From an uncultured Phycisphaerales bacterium (GTDB taxonomy: Bacteria > Planctomycetota > Phycisphaerae > Phycisphaerales > UBA1924): a stretch of 64,000 nucleotides of DNA. The notes beneath the pieces are model-generated. The model saw only the letters and a program-made list of their open reading frames with translations, did not search any database and was not told the DNA's origin. The translations under genes were made by a program, and so were the position numbers. This document shows, one piece after another, positions 51,838 to 59,909 of the stretch; position 1 is the first letter of the stretch, and each line of letters starts with the position of its first letter. The stretch covers positions 1-64,000 of the forward strand of contig CALMPG010000134.1 of assembly GCA_937871915.1 (NCBI GenBank), given 5' to 3'.

Positions 51838-52848
51838 CTACACCCCATCCGGGTCCAGAAAGTCATGGGAATCCGGGGCCGTGCGGGCCAGCACCGCCGC
51901 CCAGATCGGCCCGGGTTTTCTTGGGCTTTCGCCTGCCGACGCGGCCCGGTCTCGCTCCGCGCGCTGAACCGCCGCCACCGCCCGGCACGCCCCCCGAAGC
52001 GTGCTGCCGGTCGTGGTGACGTCATCGACCACGATGACCAGTTTCCCATCCAGCCGCGGCCGCACCCACGCCGCGCGGGGATGGATCGAGTTCGCCACGT
52101 TCGCGGCCCGGCTGCTCGGCGCCACCCGAGTCTGCGACGGCCTCAGATCGCGCCGAAGGGGCTGCACGACCCGCCCGTTGAGCCGGCCCGCCACGCCCCG
52201 GGCGATGGCCACCGTGTGGTCGATGCCCCGCATAAGTCGGCGAAGCGGGGGCATCGGCACCGGGACGATCAGGGGCGGCTCCTGTGGCACGAGTCCCGCT
52301 TGCCGCGCGGCGGCCAGTTCGGGAGCCAACGTCTCGCCCAGCAGCCGCCCCAGATCGTGCCCGAGGCGCCGCCAGCGGGTGAACTTCACCTCCCGGATCC
52401 ACTGGTCGAGCGGATGGGCATATTCGCCCAATCGGATGATCCGCTGCCACGGCGGTCGCGTCGTTTCGCCGTCCCGGCATGCTTTGCACAGATCGTCCCG
52501 CAACCCGTCGCGGCCGACGCCGAGTGCGCATCGCGAGCAGTACTGGACGGGCGTGTCCGGGGTCCAGCCATCCAGCCGCATGCGGTCGCCCAGGAGCGGA
52601 GCGACGACATCGAACCACACCCGCTCGATATCAAGCCAATGCTCGGCGATGGGCTTGCGGGGGTCGGCCGATGGCACTTTCGACCGTGTCGCACCGACGT
52701 CGGGGCCGCGCGCCTGCGGAGGCTCCGCCCACGACGGAGCGGCAAAGGCATCGATCTCGGGACGCGGCCCGGTCGGGCGGGGCGGCCACACGAACCGCTC
52801 CGCCGGTTGCGTCCGTTCCTCGGTTGGTGGCAATGACCAGGTGCCCAC
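51838..52848 (-). CDS. ComF family phosphoribosyltransferase-like protein
   Basis: The 336-residue product has a zinc-finger-like CSRC and CKAC pair (about 104-125) followed by a type I phosphoribosyltransferase domain: IVPVPMPPLRRLMRGIDH and the PRPP loop VIVVDDVTTTGST near residue 275. ComF proteins take part in DNA uptake or act as orphan PRTases. The first 90 residues are an extra Pro/Arg-rich stretch not seen in most ComF. GTG 52848 is the start. It is downstream of mcsB on the same strand with 57 nt between. Confidence 0.87.
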   Translation of the reverse strand: MGTWSLPPTEERTQPAERFVWPPRPTGPRPEIDAFAAPSWAEPPQARGPDVGATRSKVPSADPRKPIAEHWLDIERVWFDVVAPLLGDRMRLDGWTPDTPVQYCSRCALGVGRDGLRDDLCKACRDGETTRPPWQRIIRLGEYAHPLDQWIREVKFTRWRRLGHDLGRLLGETLAPELAAARQAGLVPQEPPLIVPVPMPPLRRLMRGIDHTVAIARGVAGRLNGRVVQPLRRDLRPSQTRVAPSSRAANVANSIHPRAAWVRPRLDGKLVIVVDDVTTTGSTLRGACRAVAAVQRAERDRAASAGESPRKPGPIWAAVLARTAPDSHDFLDPDGV

Positions 52849-52905
52849 GGGCGTGCTCCGCGGCGCAGCATACCACAGTCACACGGAGCAAGCCTCGGCC
52901 AGACT

Positions 52906-54087
52906 TCAAACAGCCAGTTTCTCGCGAACCAGGTCCGCCCGCGCCTCCCGGCGCGCGTTCTGGTCCATCTCCTGCCCCAGCACCCGCTGCAGGTGAGCCG
53001 GCTGGGTGAGCAGGATCAACTGGTTCACATCCTGCTCGGTTACCCCTTTGACCAGCCCTGTGACCACGCCGAGGCGGACATCCGAGAGCATCGTGATCGC
53101 CTCCTCGGGCGAGAGCAGACGGGCGTGACGCAGGATGCCCAGAGCGCGATACACACGATCCTCCAGCAACCGCCGACGCTTCTCGAGCAGCATCCGCCTC
53201 GCCTGGCGCTCGTAGTTGATCACCTGCGGCATGATCTCCTGCTCGAACTCCTTGAGGATCTGGGCCTCGGACTTGCCGAGGGTGGTCTGGTTGGAGATCT
53301 GGTAGAACTCGCCCGCGGCCTCGGAGCCCTCTCCGTAATAGCCGCGCACCGCGAGGTTCATGTCGCGCGTCGCCCGGCGCACCTTCTCGAGTTCCCCCGT
53401 GAGTTTCAGCCCCGGCAGGTGCAGCATCACGCTCACGCGGATGCCCGTGCCGACGTTCGTCGGGCAGCACGTGAGATACCCAAACCGCGGCGAGAACGCG
53501 TACTCCAGCGATCGCCCCGTCGCGCGGCTCATCCCGGGGATCAGGTCGTCGACCTGGTTCACGCGCTGGTACGCCGCCGAGAGTTCCAATCCCGAGAGCA
53601 GCACCTGCAACCGCAGGTGGTCCTCCTCGTTGACCATGACCGAGACGCTCTCATCCGGCAGCGACACGGCCACGCCGCGCGACTCGCCGTTGGTGACGGG
53701 CGCGCCGGGCGTGAGCGGAGCATCGGCGACCTCGGGCTGGGCCTCGCCCTTGGCGCCCCCCGGGATCACGCCCTTGGCGTGCTCCTTGGAGATCAGGTGC
53801 CGCTCGAGCATGAGCGTGCGATCCAGCGGCGGAGCGACATGCACGTCCACCCAGAGCATCTGCTGGGCGATGCCGCAGGTGAGCAGCCGGTCGCGGCAGA
53901 GGTCGAGAATCTCCGTCCGCTGCGGGCGCGAGGCCCGCGAGAGAAACGGATACCCGGTGATGTTGCGCGCCAGCCGAACCCGCGACGACACGACCACGTC
54001 CGAGTCCGCCCCTTGCCCGCGCAGCCACTCCGCCCCGCGTTTCACGGCTGCGGAACTGAACGGGGGTTTGGGGACCGGTGCGCTCAT
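52906..54087 (-). CDS. mcsB: Protein-arginine kinase McsB
   Basis: Phosphorylates arginine residues in proteins, marking them for the ClpCP protease. The 393-residue product is a guanido kinase relative: DVVVSSRVRLARNITGYPF near residue 30, the acidic VMVNEEDHLRLQ segment, and GYLTCCPTNVGTGIRVSV with the catalytic-type Cys. A loop of about 20 residues around 120-140 (GAKGEAQPEVADAPL) is an insertion. ATG 54087 overlaps the end of mcsA by 4 nt, so the two are coupled. No ctsR or clpC is in the window. Confidence 0.94.
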   Translation of the reverse strand: MSAPVPKPPFSSAAVKRGAEWLRGQGADSDVVVSSRVRLARNITGYPFLSRASRPQRTEILDLCRDRLLTCGIAQQMLWVDVHVAPPLDRTLMLERHLISKEHAKGVIPGGAKGEAQPEVADAPLTPGAPVTNGESRGVAVSLPDESVSVMVNEEDHLRLQVLLSGLELSAAYQRVNQVDDLIPGMSRATGRSLEYAFSPRFGYLTCCPTNVGTGIRVSVMLHLPGLKLTGELEKVRRATRDMNLAVRGYYGEGSEAAGEFYQISNQTTLGKSEAQILKEFEQEIMPQVINYERQARRMLLEKRRRLLEDRVYRALGILRHARLLSPEEAITMLSDVRLGVVTGLVKGVTEQDVNQLILLTQPAHLQRVLGQEMDQNARREARADLVREKLAV

Positions 54088-54770
54088 CGGTTCCCCCCGG
54101 CCGCGGGCCCCGGGGTGCCCTCGCCGCCCTGGGACTTGGGCTTGCGCTTGGCCGCCGCAGGCGCCGGGGGCGCGGCGGGAACCTGGGTGCCGTGCAACTG
54201 GTGCAACTCATCGCGGATCTTCGCCGCCTGCTCGTACTTCTCGGCCGCGATGGCCTCGGTGAGTTTCTTCTTGAGCAGCGCGATGCGGTCGGCGATCAGT
54301 CGCTCGTCCTGCTTCGCGGGCGCGGCCGCCGCGGGCTTGGCCGGTTGATCCGCCGCAGGGATCGCGGCCATCGGGCGGACGAGCCCGGACGACGCCGGCA
54401 CCTTGCCCGCGTGGTGCGTCCCGCCCTCGTGGGCCCGGGCGATGAGCGGCGTGAGTTGGCTCTCGAAGGTCTCGTAGCACGTCTCGCACCCGAGGATCCC
54501 GCTCTGGCGGAACTGGGCGTAGTTCGTGCCGCACCCGGGGCAGATGACCTTGGCCGCGGGCGTTGCGGGCTGCCCGGCGGCGGGTGCGCCGGGGCTCTGC
54601 TGGGTGACGAACTGGCTGAGGAGCGCGGTGATCGGGGCGGGGGCCTGCGGGGTGATGCCCTCGCTGCGCGCGCACTGGTCGCAGAGGTGCTTCTCGCGCC
54701 GCACGTTGTTCTCAACGCGAAGCTCGTGGACGGTCGCCTCGTTCTCGCAGCGGTCGCACTTCACCGGCAA
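54084..54770 (-). CDS. mcsA: McsA-like protein (zinc fingers and UVR domain)
   Basis: Activates McsB in known systems. The 228-residue product has two zinc-binding pairs at the N terminus (CDRC near 5, CDQC near 30), a second cluster CPGC and CETC near 75-95, and a C-terminal UVR domain ALLKKKLTEAIAAEKYEQAAKIRDEL, broken here as residues 170-184 and 185-195. Linkers are Pro/Ala-rich. The start is TTG 54770; GTG 54764 in the same frame is possible. It overlaps mcsB by 4 nt. Confidence 0.85.
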   Translation of the reverse strand: MPVKCDRCENEATVHELRVENNVRREKHLCDQCARSEGITPQAPAPITALLSQFVTQQSPGAPAAGQPATPAAKVICPGCGTNYAQFRQSGILGCETCYETFESQLTPLIARAHEGGTHHAGKVPASSGLVRPMAAIPAADQPAKPAAAAPAKQDERLIADRIALLKKKLTEAIAAEKYEQAAKIRDELHQLHGTQVPAAPPAPAAAKRKPKSQGGEGTPGPAAGGNR

Positions 54771-54802
54771 TGTTATCGACGCGGCGGGCGCGGCGATTCG
54801 AT

Positions 54803-54830
54803 GAAAAAAGCCCCGGGGTTGCCGGGGCTT
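54803..54830 (-). terminator. Rho-independent terminator of rpmB
   Basis: AAGCCCCGG / CCGGGGCTT with loop GGTTG; read on the minus strand it is followed by TTTTTT. It sits 25 nt beyond the rpmB stop. Confidence 0.9.
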
Positions 54831-54855
54831 CTGGATCGATCGAAAGACGTGCGAA

Positions 54856-55143
54856 TCAGCCCGCCTTGGCGGCCTTGGCGGCGTTCTGCTGCCGGGTGTA
54901 GCCGTACTTGCGCTTGAGGGGCTTGACGACCAGGCCCTGCTTGATGGCCCGCGTCGAGGCCTTCACTCGCGTCGGGGCGCCGTCGATGATGGCGGTGACG
55001 GTGTGCAGGTTGGGCCGGAACTTGCGCCGGGTGATGCCGGTGGGCTTGAGACCGAAGCCGCCGCGCTTGACGGCCTGGCCGCGCCAGGTGCGCTGCTTGC
55101 CGAATGAGGACTTGCGGCCGGTGAAATGACAGACGTTGGGCAT
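54856..55143 (-). CDS. rpmB: 50S ribosomal protein L28
   Basis: Large-subunit protein of 95 residues. It starts MPNVCHFTGRKSSFGKQR and carries KRGGFGLKPTGITRRKFRPNL, then VTAIIDGAPTRVKASTRAIK, typical of L28. ATG 55143 is the start, with a GGAG site 4 nt upstream on the minus strand (GGAGATTCCCATG). It is a single-gene unit ended by a strong terminator, with mcsA-mcsB beyond. Confidence 0.95.
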   Translation of the reverse strand: MPNVCHFTGRKSSFGKQRTWRGQAVKRGGFGLKPTGITRRKFRPNLHTVTAIIDGAPTRVKASTRAIKQGLVVKPLKRKYGYTRQQNAAKAAKAG

Positions 55144-55258
55144 GGGAATCTCCGGGCAGGGCCAAGAGTTTAGGCCGTCCTCCCGCAAGGGCAAGCCAAA
55201 CCGTTTGTTGATCGGGATTCGTTTGGCACGCCAGGCCTCTCGGAGGTATGATTGGCGG

Positions 55259-55516
55259 ATGTTCCTCGATATCCCGGACGAAATCCTGCGGGAAGCCGGC
55301 CTCACCAAGCACGATGCCCTGGTTGAGTTCGCCTGTCGGCTCTTCGACGCGGGGAAGCTGGACAAGGCCGTGGCCGCCAGACTCTGTGGGTTGGAACGTC
55401 CCGCGTTCGAGGCCGAACTGGCGAAGCGCGGCCTGACCGTGTATCGCTCCACGCTCGAGGACTATGAACTCGACCGGCAGTCGCAGCTGGATCGGCAGAC
55501 TCGGAAGGCCGGGTAG
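55259..55516 (+). CDS. UPF0175-like antitoxin
   Basis: An 85-residue product resembling the UPF0175 family: an LDIPDEILREAGL start, LVEFACRLFDAGKLDKAVAARLCGL with a helix-turn-helix-like pattern, and FEAELAKRGLTVYRST. It probably binds its own promoter and neutralises the PIN protein that follows 3 nt later. ATG 55259 has GGAGG 12 nt upstream, somewhat distant. The pair appears to be a toxin-antitoxin module in an otherwise housekeeping region. Confidence 0.8.
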   Translation: MFLDIPDEILREAGLTKHDALVEFACRLFDAGKLDKAVAARLCGLERPAFEAELAKRGLTVYRSTLEDYELDRQSQLDRQTRKAG

Positions 55517-55519
55517 CCG

Positions 55520-56008
55520 TTGCTCGTGGTGAGCGATACATCTCCCATTCGGGCGTTGCAAGCCCTGGAACGGATTGATGTGCTGTCGGCGATGTACGGG
55601 CGCGTGCTCGTGCCTCCGGCTGTGGAACGGGAGTTGGCCTTCGCTGCCCCGGTGGTCGGCCCGTTCGTCGTGGCGGACCATCCCGAGTTCGAGGTGCGCT
55701 CACCCCGAGACATCCAACGGGTGAGTTCCCTCCGCGTGAGCCTCGGGGCCGGAGAAGCAGAGGCGATCTCGCTCGCCATCGAGACCAACGCCGACCTTCT
55801 GCTGGTGGACGATCTCCGCGGCCGCAAGGCCGCCGTGAGTCTCGGTCTGGCCACGGCCGGCGTGCTCTCGGTGCTTGTCAGCGCGAAGTCGAGAGGTTTG
55901 GTCGATCGGGTCGGGCCGCTGCTCTCGGTGTTGGAGGATCGCCTGAACTTCCGCGTATCCGCCGACCTTCGTTCTCGGGTGTTGCGCGATGCCGACGAAT
56001 CCGAATAG
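55520..56008 (+). CDS. PIN-like toxin (DUF3368)
   Basis: The 162-residue product matches DUF3368 PIN-like proteins: VVSDTSPIRALQALERIDVL with the first catalytic acid, ERELAF, LGAGEAEAISLAIETNADLLLVDDLRGRK with further acids near 100, and a C-terminal helix. Such proteins are ribonuclease-type toxins (VapC relatives). Start TTG 55520 is used; the in-frame GTG codons at 55526 and 55529 are alternatives. It ends 12 nt before the convergent lipoprotein. Confidence 0.85.
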   Translation: MLVVSDTSPIRALQALERIDVLSAMYGRVLVPPAVERELAFAAPVVGPFVVADHPEFEVRSPRDIQRVSSLRVSLGAGEAEAISLAIETNADLLLVDDLRGRKAAVSLGLATAGVLSVLVSAKSRGLVDRVGPLLSVLEDRLNFRVSADLRSRVLRDADESE

Positions 56009-56020
56009 TTGAAGCGCACG

Positions 56021-56338
56021 CTAGATCGGCCGCTTCTCCATCTGGACTACCTTCCCGTCCTTCATGGTCACGATGATCTGCAGGTCCTTGCTCTTCCAGG
56101 TATAGACCTTCTCGGGCGCGGCCTGCGAGCCCAGCACCCCGCCCCCGGAGATGGTGTACCCGGCGCTGGAGGTTTCATCTTTGCCCGAGCCGAGGATGCT
56201 CTGCACCTGGGAGATTGTCATTCCCTTGGTGATCTTGGCGAAGTTGGCGTCGGTGACTTTCGATTCCTCGCACCCCGCCGCGATGAGGCAGAGCGCGGCG
56301 GCAAGGGTCAATGCAACGCGACGGGCGTGGGTATTCAT
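56021..56338 (-). CDS. Small SmpA/BamE-like lipoprotein
   Basis: The 105-residue product has a lipoprotein signal (Cys at about residue 23 in LIAAGC) and ITKGMTISQVQSILGSGKDE followed by a short beta sheet (KVYTWKSKDLQIIVTMKDGKVVQ), the pattern of the SmpA/OmlA or DUF3862-like fold. It is probably in the outer membrane and its partners are unknown. ATG 56338 has GGAGG 5 nt upstream. A REP-like hairpin lies between its start and the next gene. Confidence 0.75.
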   Translation of the reverse strand: MNTHARRVALTLAAALCLIAAGCEESKVTDANFAKITKGMTISQVQSILGSGKDETSSAGYTISGGGVLGSQAAPEKVYTWKSKDLQIIVTMKDGKVVQMEKRPI

Positions 56339-56374
56339 GGGGGCCTCCGGGGCTCCAAGTCTAACAGGCCCGGA

Positions 56375-56398
56375 GCACGGGCAGGATGCCCGTGCTAC
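56375..56398. repeat. REP-like hairpin supplying the stop codon of the DegT gene
   Basis: GCACGGGC / GCCCGTGC with loop AGGAT, followed by TAC. On the opposite strand this is GTAG at the 5' foot of a hairpin, the REP signature. The last CTA (56395-56397) is the stop codon of the aminotransferase, so the element truncated or set its 3' end. Confidence 0.85.
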
Positions 56399-57603
56399 GT
56401 GCGCCGGATGTTCTCCCGCTCGATCATGAGCGAGAATGTCCGCACGACGTGGTCCACGTCGCTCTCGGTCATGTCGTTGTAGAACGGCAGGGCGATGGTG
56501 CGCGTGCTGACGGTCTCGGCGATGGGGAAGTCGCCCGGCCCGAACCCGAACCGGTCCCGGTAGAACGGCTGCAGGTGGATGCAGGGGAAATAGTCCTTGG
56601 CCCCGACGTCGTGCCGCAGCAGGCCGGAGATGATCCGGTCGCGTTCCTCGCGGGTGTACGTGCTGGCGAGGCGGACGACAAAGACGAACCACGACATGCT
56701 GGTGTGCTCGTGCACCGTCGGGAGGATCACCTCGTGGTTGTCCATCAGCCGGCGCATGTACATCGAGGCCACGCGCTGGCGCTTCTGAACGATCTCCGTC
56801 AGCCGCCGCATCTGGGCCACACCAAGGGCCGCGCACATCTCCGGCATCCGGAAGTTGTACCCGAGCCGCTCGTGGCAGAGCCACGGGCTGCCGGGCTGGG
56901 CCTGCGTCGGGCCGAGGGCGGAGCCGCCGGGGTTGGTCCCGGGCGCATTGGGAATCGTCCGTCCCTGGTTGCGCATGGAGCGGCACAGGTCGGCGATGCG
57001 CCGGTCATCCGTCACGATCATGCCGCCCTCGCCCGTGGTGATCTGCTTGTTGGGATAGAACGCGAACACGCCCACGTTGCCGAAGCCCCCCGCCCGCCGG
57101 CCCGCCTGGGCCGAGCCGAGCGCCTCGCAGCAGTCCTCGATGAGCGGGATGTGGTGCTTGGCCGCGATCGCCTCGTACTCGTCCATGTACGCGGGATTGC
57201 CGAAGCACTCGACGGCGACGATGGCCTTGGTGCGGGGGGTGATGGCCGCCTCCAGGCGCGACGGGTCCATGTTCAGCGTCTTGGGGCAGATGTCCACGAA
57301 GACCGGGCGGGCCCCGACGTACAGGGCGCAGTTGGCCGAGGCGACGAACGAGAACGGCGTGGTGATGACCTCGTCGCCCCCCCCACTGCCGATCCCGAGG
57401 GCCAGCATCGACAGGTGCAGGCCCGATGTGCCGCTGTTGACGGCGATGCCGTACCGCCGGTTGCAGCGCGTGGCCACCGCCTCCTCGAACTCCTCGACCA
57501 TCGGTCCGATCGAGAGCCGCCCGGACCGAAGCGAGCGCACGACCGTGTCGATCTCGAGGTCGGTGATGTCGGGCTTGGAGAGCGGGATTTCGTTGCTGGC
57601 CAT
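56395..57603 (-). CDS. DegT/DnrJ/EryC1/StrS aminotransferase
   Basis: A pyridoxal-phosphate sugar aminotransferase of the DegT family, 402 residues. It shows AVNSGTSGLHLSMLALGIG, VITTPFSFVASANCALYVGA, LIEDCCEALGSAQAGR, and the lysine for the Schiff base in FYPNKQITTGEGGM. Such enzymes make amino sugars for surface glycans. The start ATG 57603 lies 48 nt after the SMR transporter stop. Its stop codon lies in a REP-like element, so the native C terminus may be altered. Confidence 0.92.
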   Translation of the reverse strand: MASNEIPLSKPDITDLEIDTVVRSLRSGRLSIGPMVEEFEEAVATRCNRRYGIAVNSGTSGLHLSMLALGIGSGGGDEVITTPFSFVASANCALYVGARPVFVDICPKTLNMDPSRLEAAITPRTKAIVAVECFGNPAYMDEYEAIAAKHHIPLIEDCCEALGSAQAGRRAGGFGNVGVFAFYPNKQITTGEGGMIVTDDRRIADLCRSMRNQGRTIPNAPGTNPGGSALGPTQAQPGSPWLCHERLGYNFRMPEMCAALGVAQMRRLTEIVQKRQRVASMYMRRLMDNHEVILPTVHEHTSMSWFVFVVRLASTYTREERDRIISGLLRHDVGAKDYFPCIHLQPFYRDRFGFGPGDFPIAETVSTRTIALPFYNDMTESDVDHVVRTFSLMIERENIRRT

Positions 57604-57651
57604 GGCTGCCAAGGGTATCGGCACGATCGTGGCGTGCCCCTTCGGAATCCG

Positions 57652-57978
57652 TCAGTGTCGGCCCGCGCCGGCGAGTTGCAACCCCACGATGCCCAGCAGG
57701 ATCAGCGCCAGGGACGCGATCTTCAGGGCGCTCGCGGGCTCCTTGAACCAGACGATCCCCGCGACGGCGATGAGCGACACGCCGCACCCGGCCCAGATCG
57801 CGTACGCCACGCCCACGTCCATCCTGCGCGTCGCCAGGGCCAGGAAGACCACGCTCAGCAGGTACATGGCCACCGTCGCCGCCGAAGGCCAGAGTCGCGA
57901 GAACCCGTCCGAGAGCTTCATCGAGATCGCCCATCCGACCTCGAACACCACCGCGAGGGCCAGCCAGAAGTAGACCAT
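57652..57978 (-). CDS. Small multidrug resistance (SMR) family transporter
   Basis: A 108-residue product with four membrane helices and the SMR signature: the conserved Glu in FWLALAVVFEVGWAISMKLSDG at about residue 13, YLLSVVFLALATRRM, GVAYAIWAGCGVSLIAVAGI, and a final helix. It probably exports cationic compounds (EmrE-like) or guanidinium (SugE-like); I cannot decide which. ATG 57978 is the start. It precedes the DegT gene and lies next to an inverted repeat. Confidence 0.88.
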   Translation of the reverse strand: MVYFWLALAVVFEVGWAISMKLSDGFSRLWPSAATVAMYLLSVVFLALATRRMDVGVAYAIWAGCGVSLIAVAGIVWFKEPASALKIASLALILLGIVGLQLAGAGRH

Positions 57979-57998
57979 GGCGCAGGATACCCGGGACA

Positions 57999-58067
57999 AC
58001 GAGCCCCGAACGAAGTGAGGGGACACCTCCCGCCGCATCCACCTCCCTCACTTCGTTCGGGGCTCGT
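57999..58067. repeat. 23 bp perfect inverted repeat
   Basis: Arms 57999-58021 and 58045-58067 are exact reverse complements separated by 23 bp. Each arm is itself a mini-hairpin (CCCC ... GGGG around GAACGAAGTGA), so it looks like two inverted copies of a dispersed element, or the ends of a small mobile unit. Confidence 0.85.
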
Positions 58068-58069
58068 CC

Positions 58070-58110
58070 AAAACGACCGCGGCCCGATCGTCGTCGAGGA
58101 CGATCGGGCC
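58070..58110 (-). terminator. Hairpin downstream of dnaA, probable terminator
   Basis: A perfect 12 bp stem GGCCCGATCGTC / GACGATCGGGCC with loop GTCGAG. On the minus strand a TTTT follows 6 nt later, so termination of dnaA is likely but the U tract is short and displaced. Confidence 0.65.
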
Positions 58111-58160
58111 GGGGCTTCGGAAGGAGTGCGGAGACAAACAAATGGGCCGTTGTGCGGGCT

Positions 58161-59909
58161 TCAGCGTCGGCCCGACTGGGCCGCCGCGGCGATCTGGCGG
58201 ACCAGCACGTTGAGGGTGCGGGCCTCGGGCGCGCCCGGGGCGTCCACCGCCTCGTCGGCGGCGAGCTGCTTGGCGAAGCGCTGGAAGGCGGTGATGACCG
58301 TCGAGTGGTTGGGACGGCCGATCGCCCGGGCGATCTCGGGATAGGAAAGCGTGGTCAGCTGGCGGGCAAGGTGGGTGATGGCGGCCCGGGCGCACACGAC
58401 GCGCGGGTGGCGCGTCTTGCCCGAGAGGTCCACCGGGTCCACCGCCAGCGCGGCACACGTGTGGGCGATGATGGCGTCGATCCGCACGGGGCGCGGCGCC
58501 CGCAGGGGCGCGCCGGGGTCGAGCACCGTCGAGCCGCCCGCGTGGCCCAGAGCCCGCTCGACCAGGAGAGCGCCGATGGCCCCGGAGGCCGCCGGGCGAC
58601 CCTCGCTCTCGGGAACGAGCCGGTGCAGGGCGTCGATGCGGGTGATGAGCCCCTCGATGTCGCGAACCGTCGAGGGCTCCTGCCCGGGCAGTTGGCCCGT
58701 GCGCTGCACGAGCAGGTCGATCGCCGTCGCGTCGAGATTCAGCCCGCGCTGCTGGGCGAACATCCGCACGCACTTGTCCCGCAGCGGGGTGTCCGGCGTC
58801 TGGATCCCCGCCACCATCCCCGCGAGGAACCGCGAGATGAGGGCGGCCGAGAAGGCCTTGATCTGACGCGGGGCCTCGTCGGAAACGAGCACGATCTTCG
58901 CCCCGCCCCGACCGAGCTCGTCGAGCGTGTGCAGGAGTTCGCCCTGCGTGGACTGCTTGTTGGAGAGGAAGTGCACGTCGTCGATGCAGAGCAGATCGAC
59001 GCGCCGGAGCGTGCGCCGGAACTTCTCCACGTCCCCGGCCCGCACGGCCGAGACGTACTCGTTCACGAACGCCTCGGCCCCGATGATCCGCACCGTCGCG
59101 CCGGCCTGCACTTCCTTGAAGCGCCGGGCCACCGCGTTGAGCAGGTGCGTCTTGCCGACCCCGCACGGCCCGTGCAGGAAGAGCGGGCTGTACGACGCCG
59201 CGTCGGGCCGGCCCTCGGCCAGCGCGATCGCCGCGTTGTACGCGAGCCGGTTCGAGTCGCCCACGATGAACGTGTCGAACCGGTACCGATCCGTCGGGAC
59301 CACGCGCGGGGCCGCCTTCCGGGCCGCCGGCGCGACGGGGCGTGAGAGCACGGCATCGTCCGACGGCGTTTCGCGCCCCGTCGTCGGCGCGGGCGCGCCG
59401 GGCGAAGGGATCGTCTGCGCTCCGAAGAGATCGGCGGCCACGACAAACCGCACCACGCACTCGCCCATCTCGATCTTCGCCGAGTGGCGGATCAGGTCGC
59501 CGAAGCGACGCTCGAGCAGTCCGGAGAGCACCCGCGACGACGCGGCGACTTCCAGCACGCCCGCCTCGACGCGGAAGAGGGCCTTGTTGGCGAACGAGCC
59601 GTCGAATCGCTCGGCGCCGATCGAGGTCCGCACGCGGGCCGCGACCCGGGCGGCCGCCTCCCCATCGGCCAGCGGCAGCGGGCGGACGGTCTCGACGCTC
59701 CCCGCCGGGCGCGAGGACAGCACGCGCCGCGTCGGGTCCATCGGGGTGGCCCGGGCGCGAGGCCGGGCGTCGTCGCCGGCCTGGGCCCCCACCCCGGGAA
59801 TGGCCCGGGCCCGCTGGGCCTGGGTCGTCTGGTTCTCTGGTTCGGCTCCGCTGGAAGTCCCCGAACGGACGGGCGCGGACGACGACTGCTGAGCGTGACG
59901 TGTCTCCAC
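58161..59909 (-). CDS. dnaA: Chromosomal replication initiator DnaA
   Basis: Initiates replication by binding DnaA boxes. The 582-residue product is longer than the usual 440-470. Walker A is GPCGVGKTHLL (about 247-257), with Cys at the third position where Thr is usual. Walker B is LLCIDDVHFL (about 306-315), and the C-terminal DNA-binding region has GRPNHSTVITAFQRF. The first 75 residues are a Pro/Arg/Ser/Gln-rich extension. GTG 59909 is the start. It is not next to dnaN or recF as in many bacteria. Confidence 0.93.
   Translation of the reverse strand: METRHAQQSSSAPVRSGTSSGAEPENQTTQAQRARAIPGVGAQAGDDARPRARATPMDPTRRVLSSRPAGSVETVRPLPLADGEAAARVAARVRTSIGAERFDGSFANKALFRVEAGVLEVAASSRVLSGLLERRFGDLIRHSAKIEMGECVVRFVVAADLFGAQTIPSPGAPAPTTGRETPSDDAVLSRPVAPAARKAAPRVVPTDRYRFDTFIVGDSNRLAYNAAIALAEGRPDAASYSPLFLHGPCGVGKTHLLNAVARRFKEVQAGATVRIIGAEAFVNEYVSAVRAGDVEKFRRTLRRVDLLCIDDVHFLSNKQSTQGELLHTLDELGRGGAKIVLVSDEAPRQIKAFSAALISRFLAGMVAGIQTPDTPLRDKCVRMFAQQRGLNLDATAIDLLVQRTGQLPGQEPSTVRDIEGLITRIDALHRLVPESEGRPAASGAIGALLVERALGHAGGSTVLDPGAPLRAPRPVRIDAIIAHTCAALAVDPVDLSGKTRHPRVVCARAAITHLARQLTTLSYPEIARAIGRPNHSTVITAFQRFAKQLAADEAVDAPGAPEARTLNVLVRQIAAAAQSGRR

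Noticed and set aside
57999..58067. Insertion sequence with 23 bp terminal repeats
   Set aside because: Only 23 bp lie between the arms; no transposase can be encoded, so at most it is a miniature element or a repeat pair.
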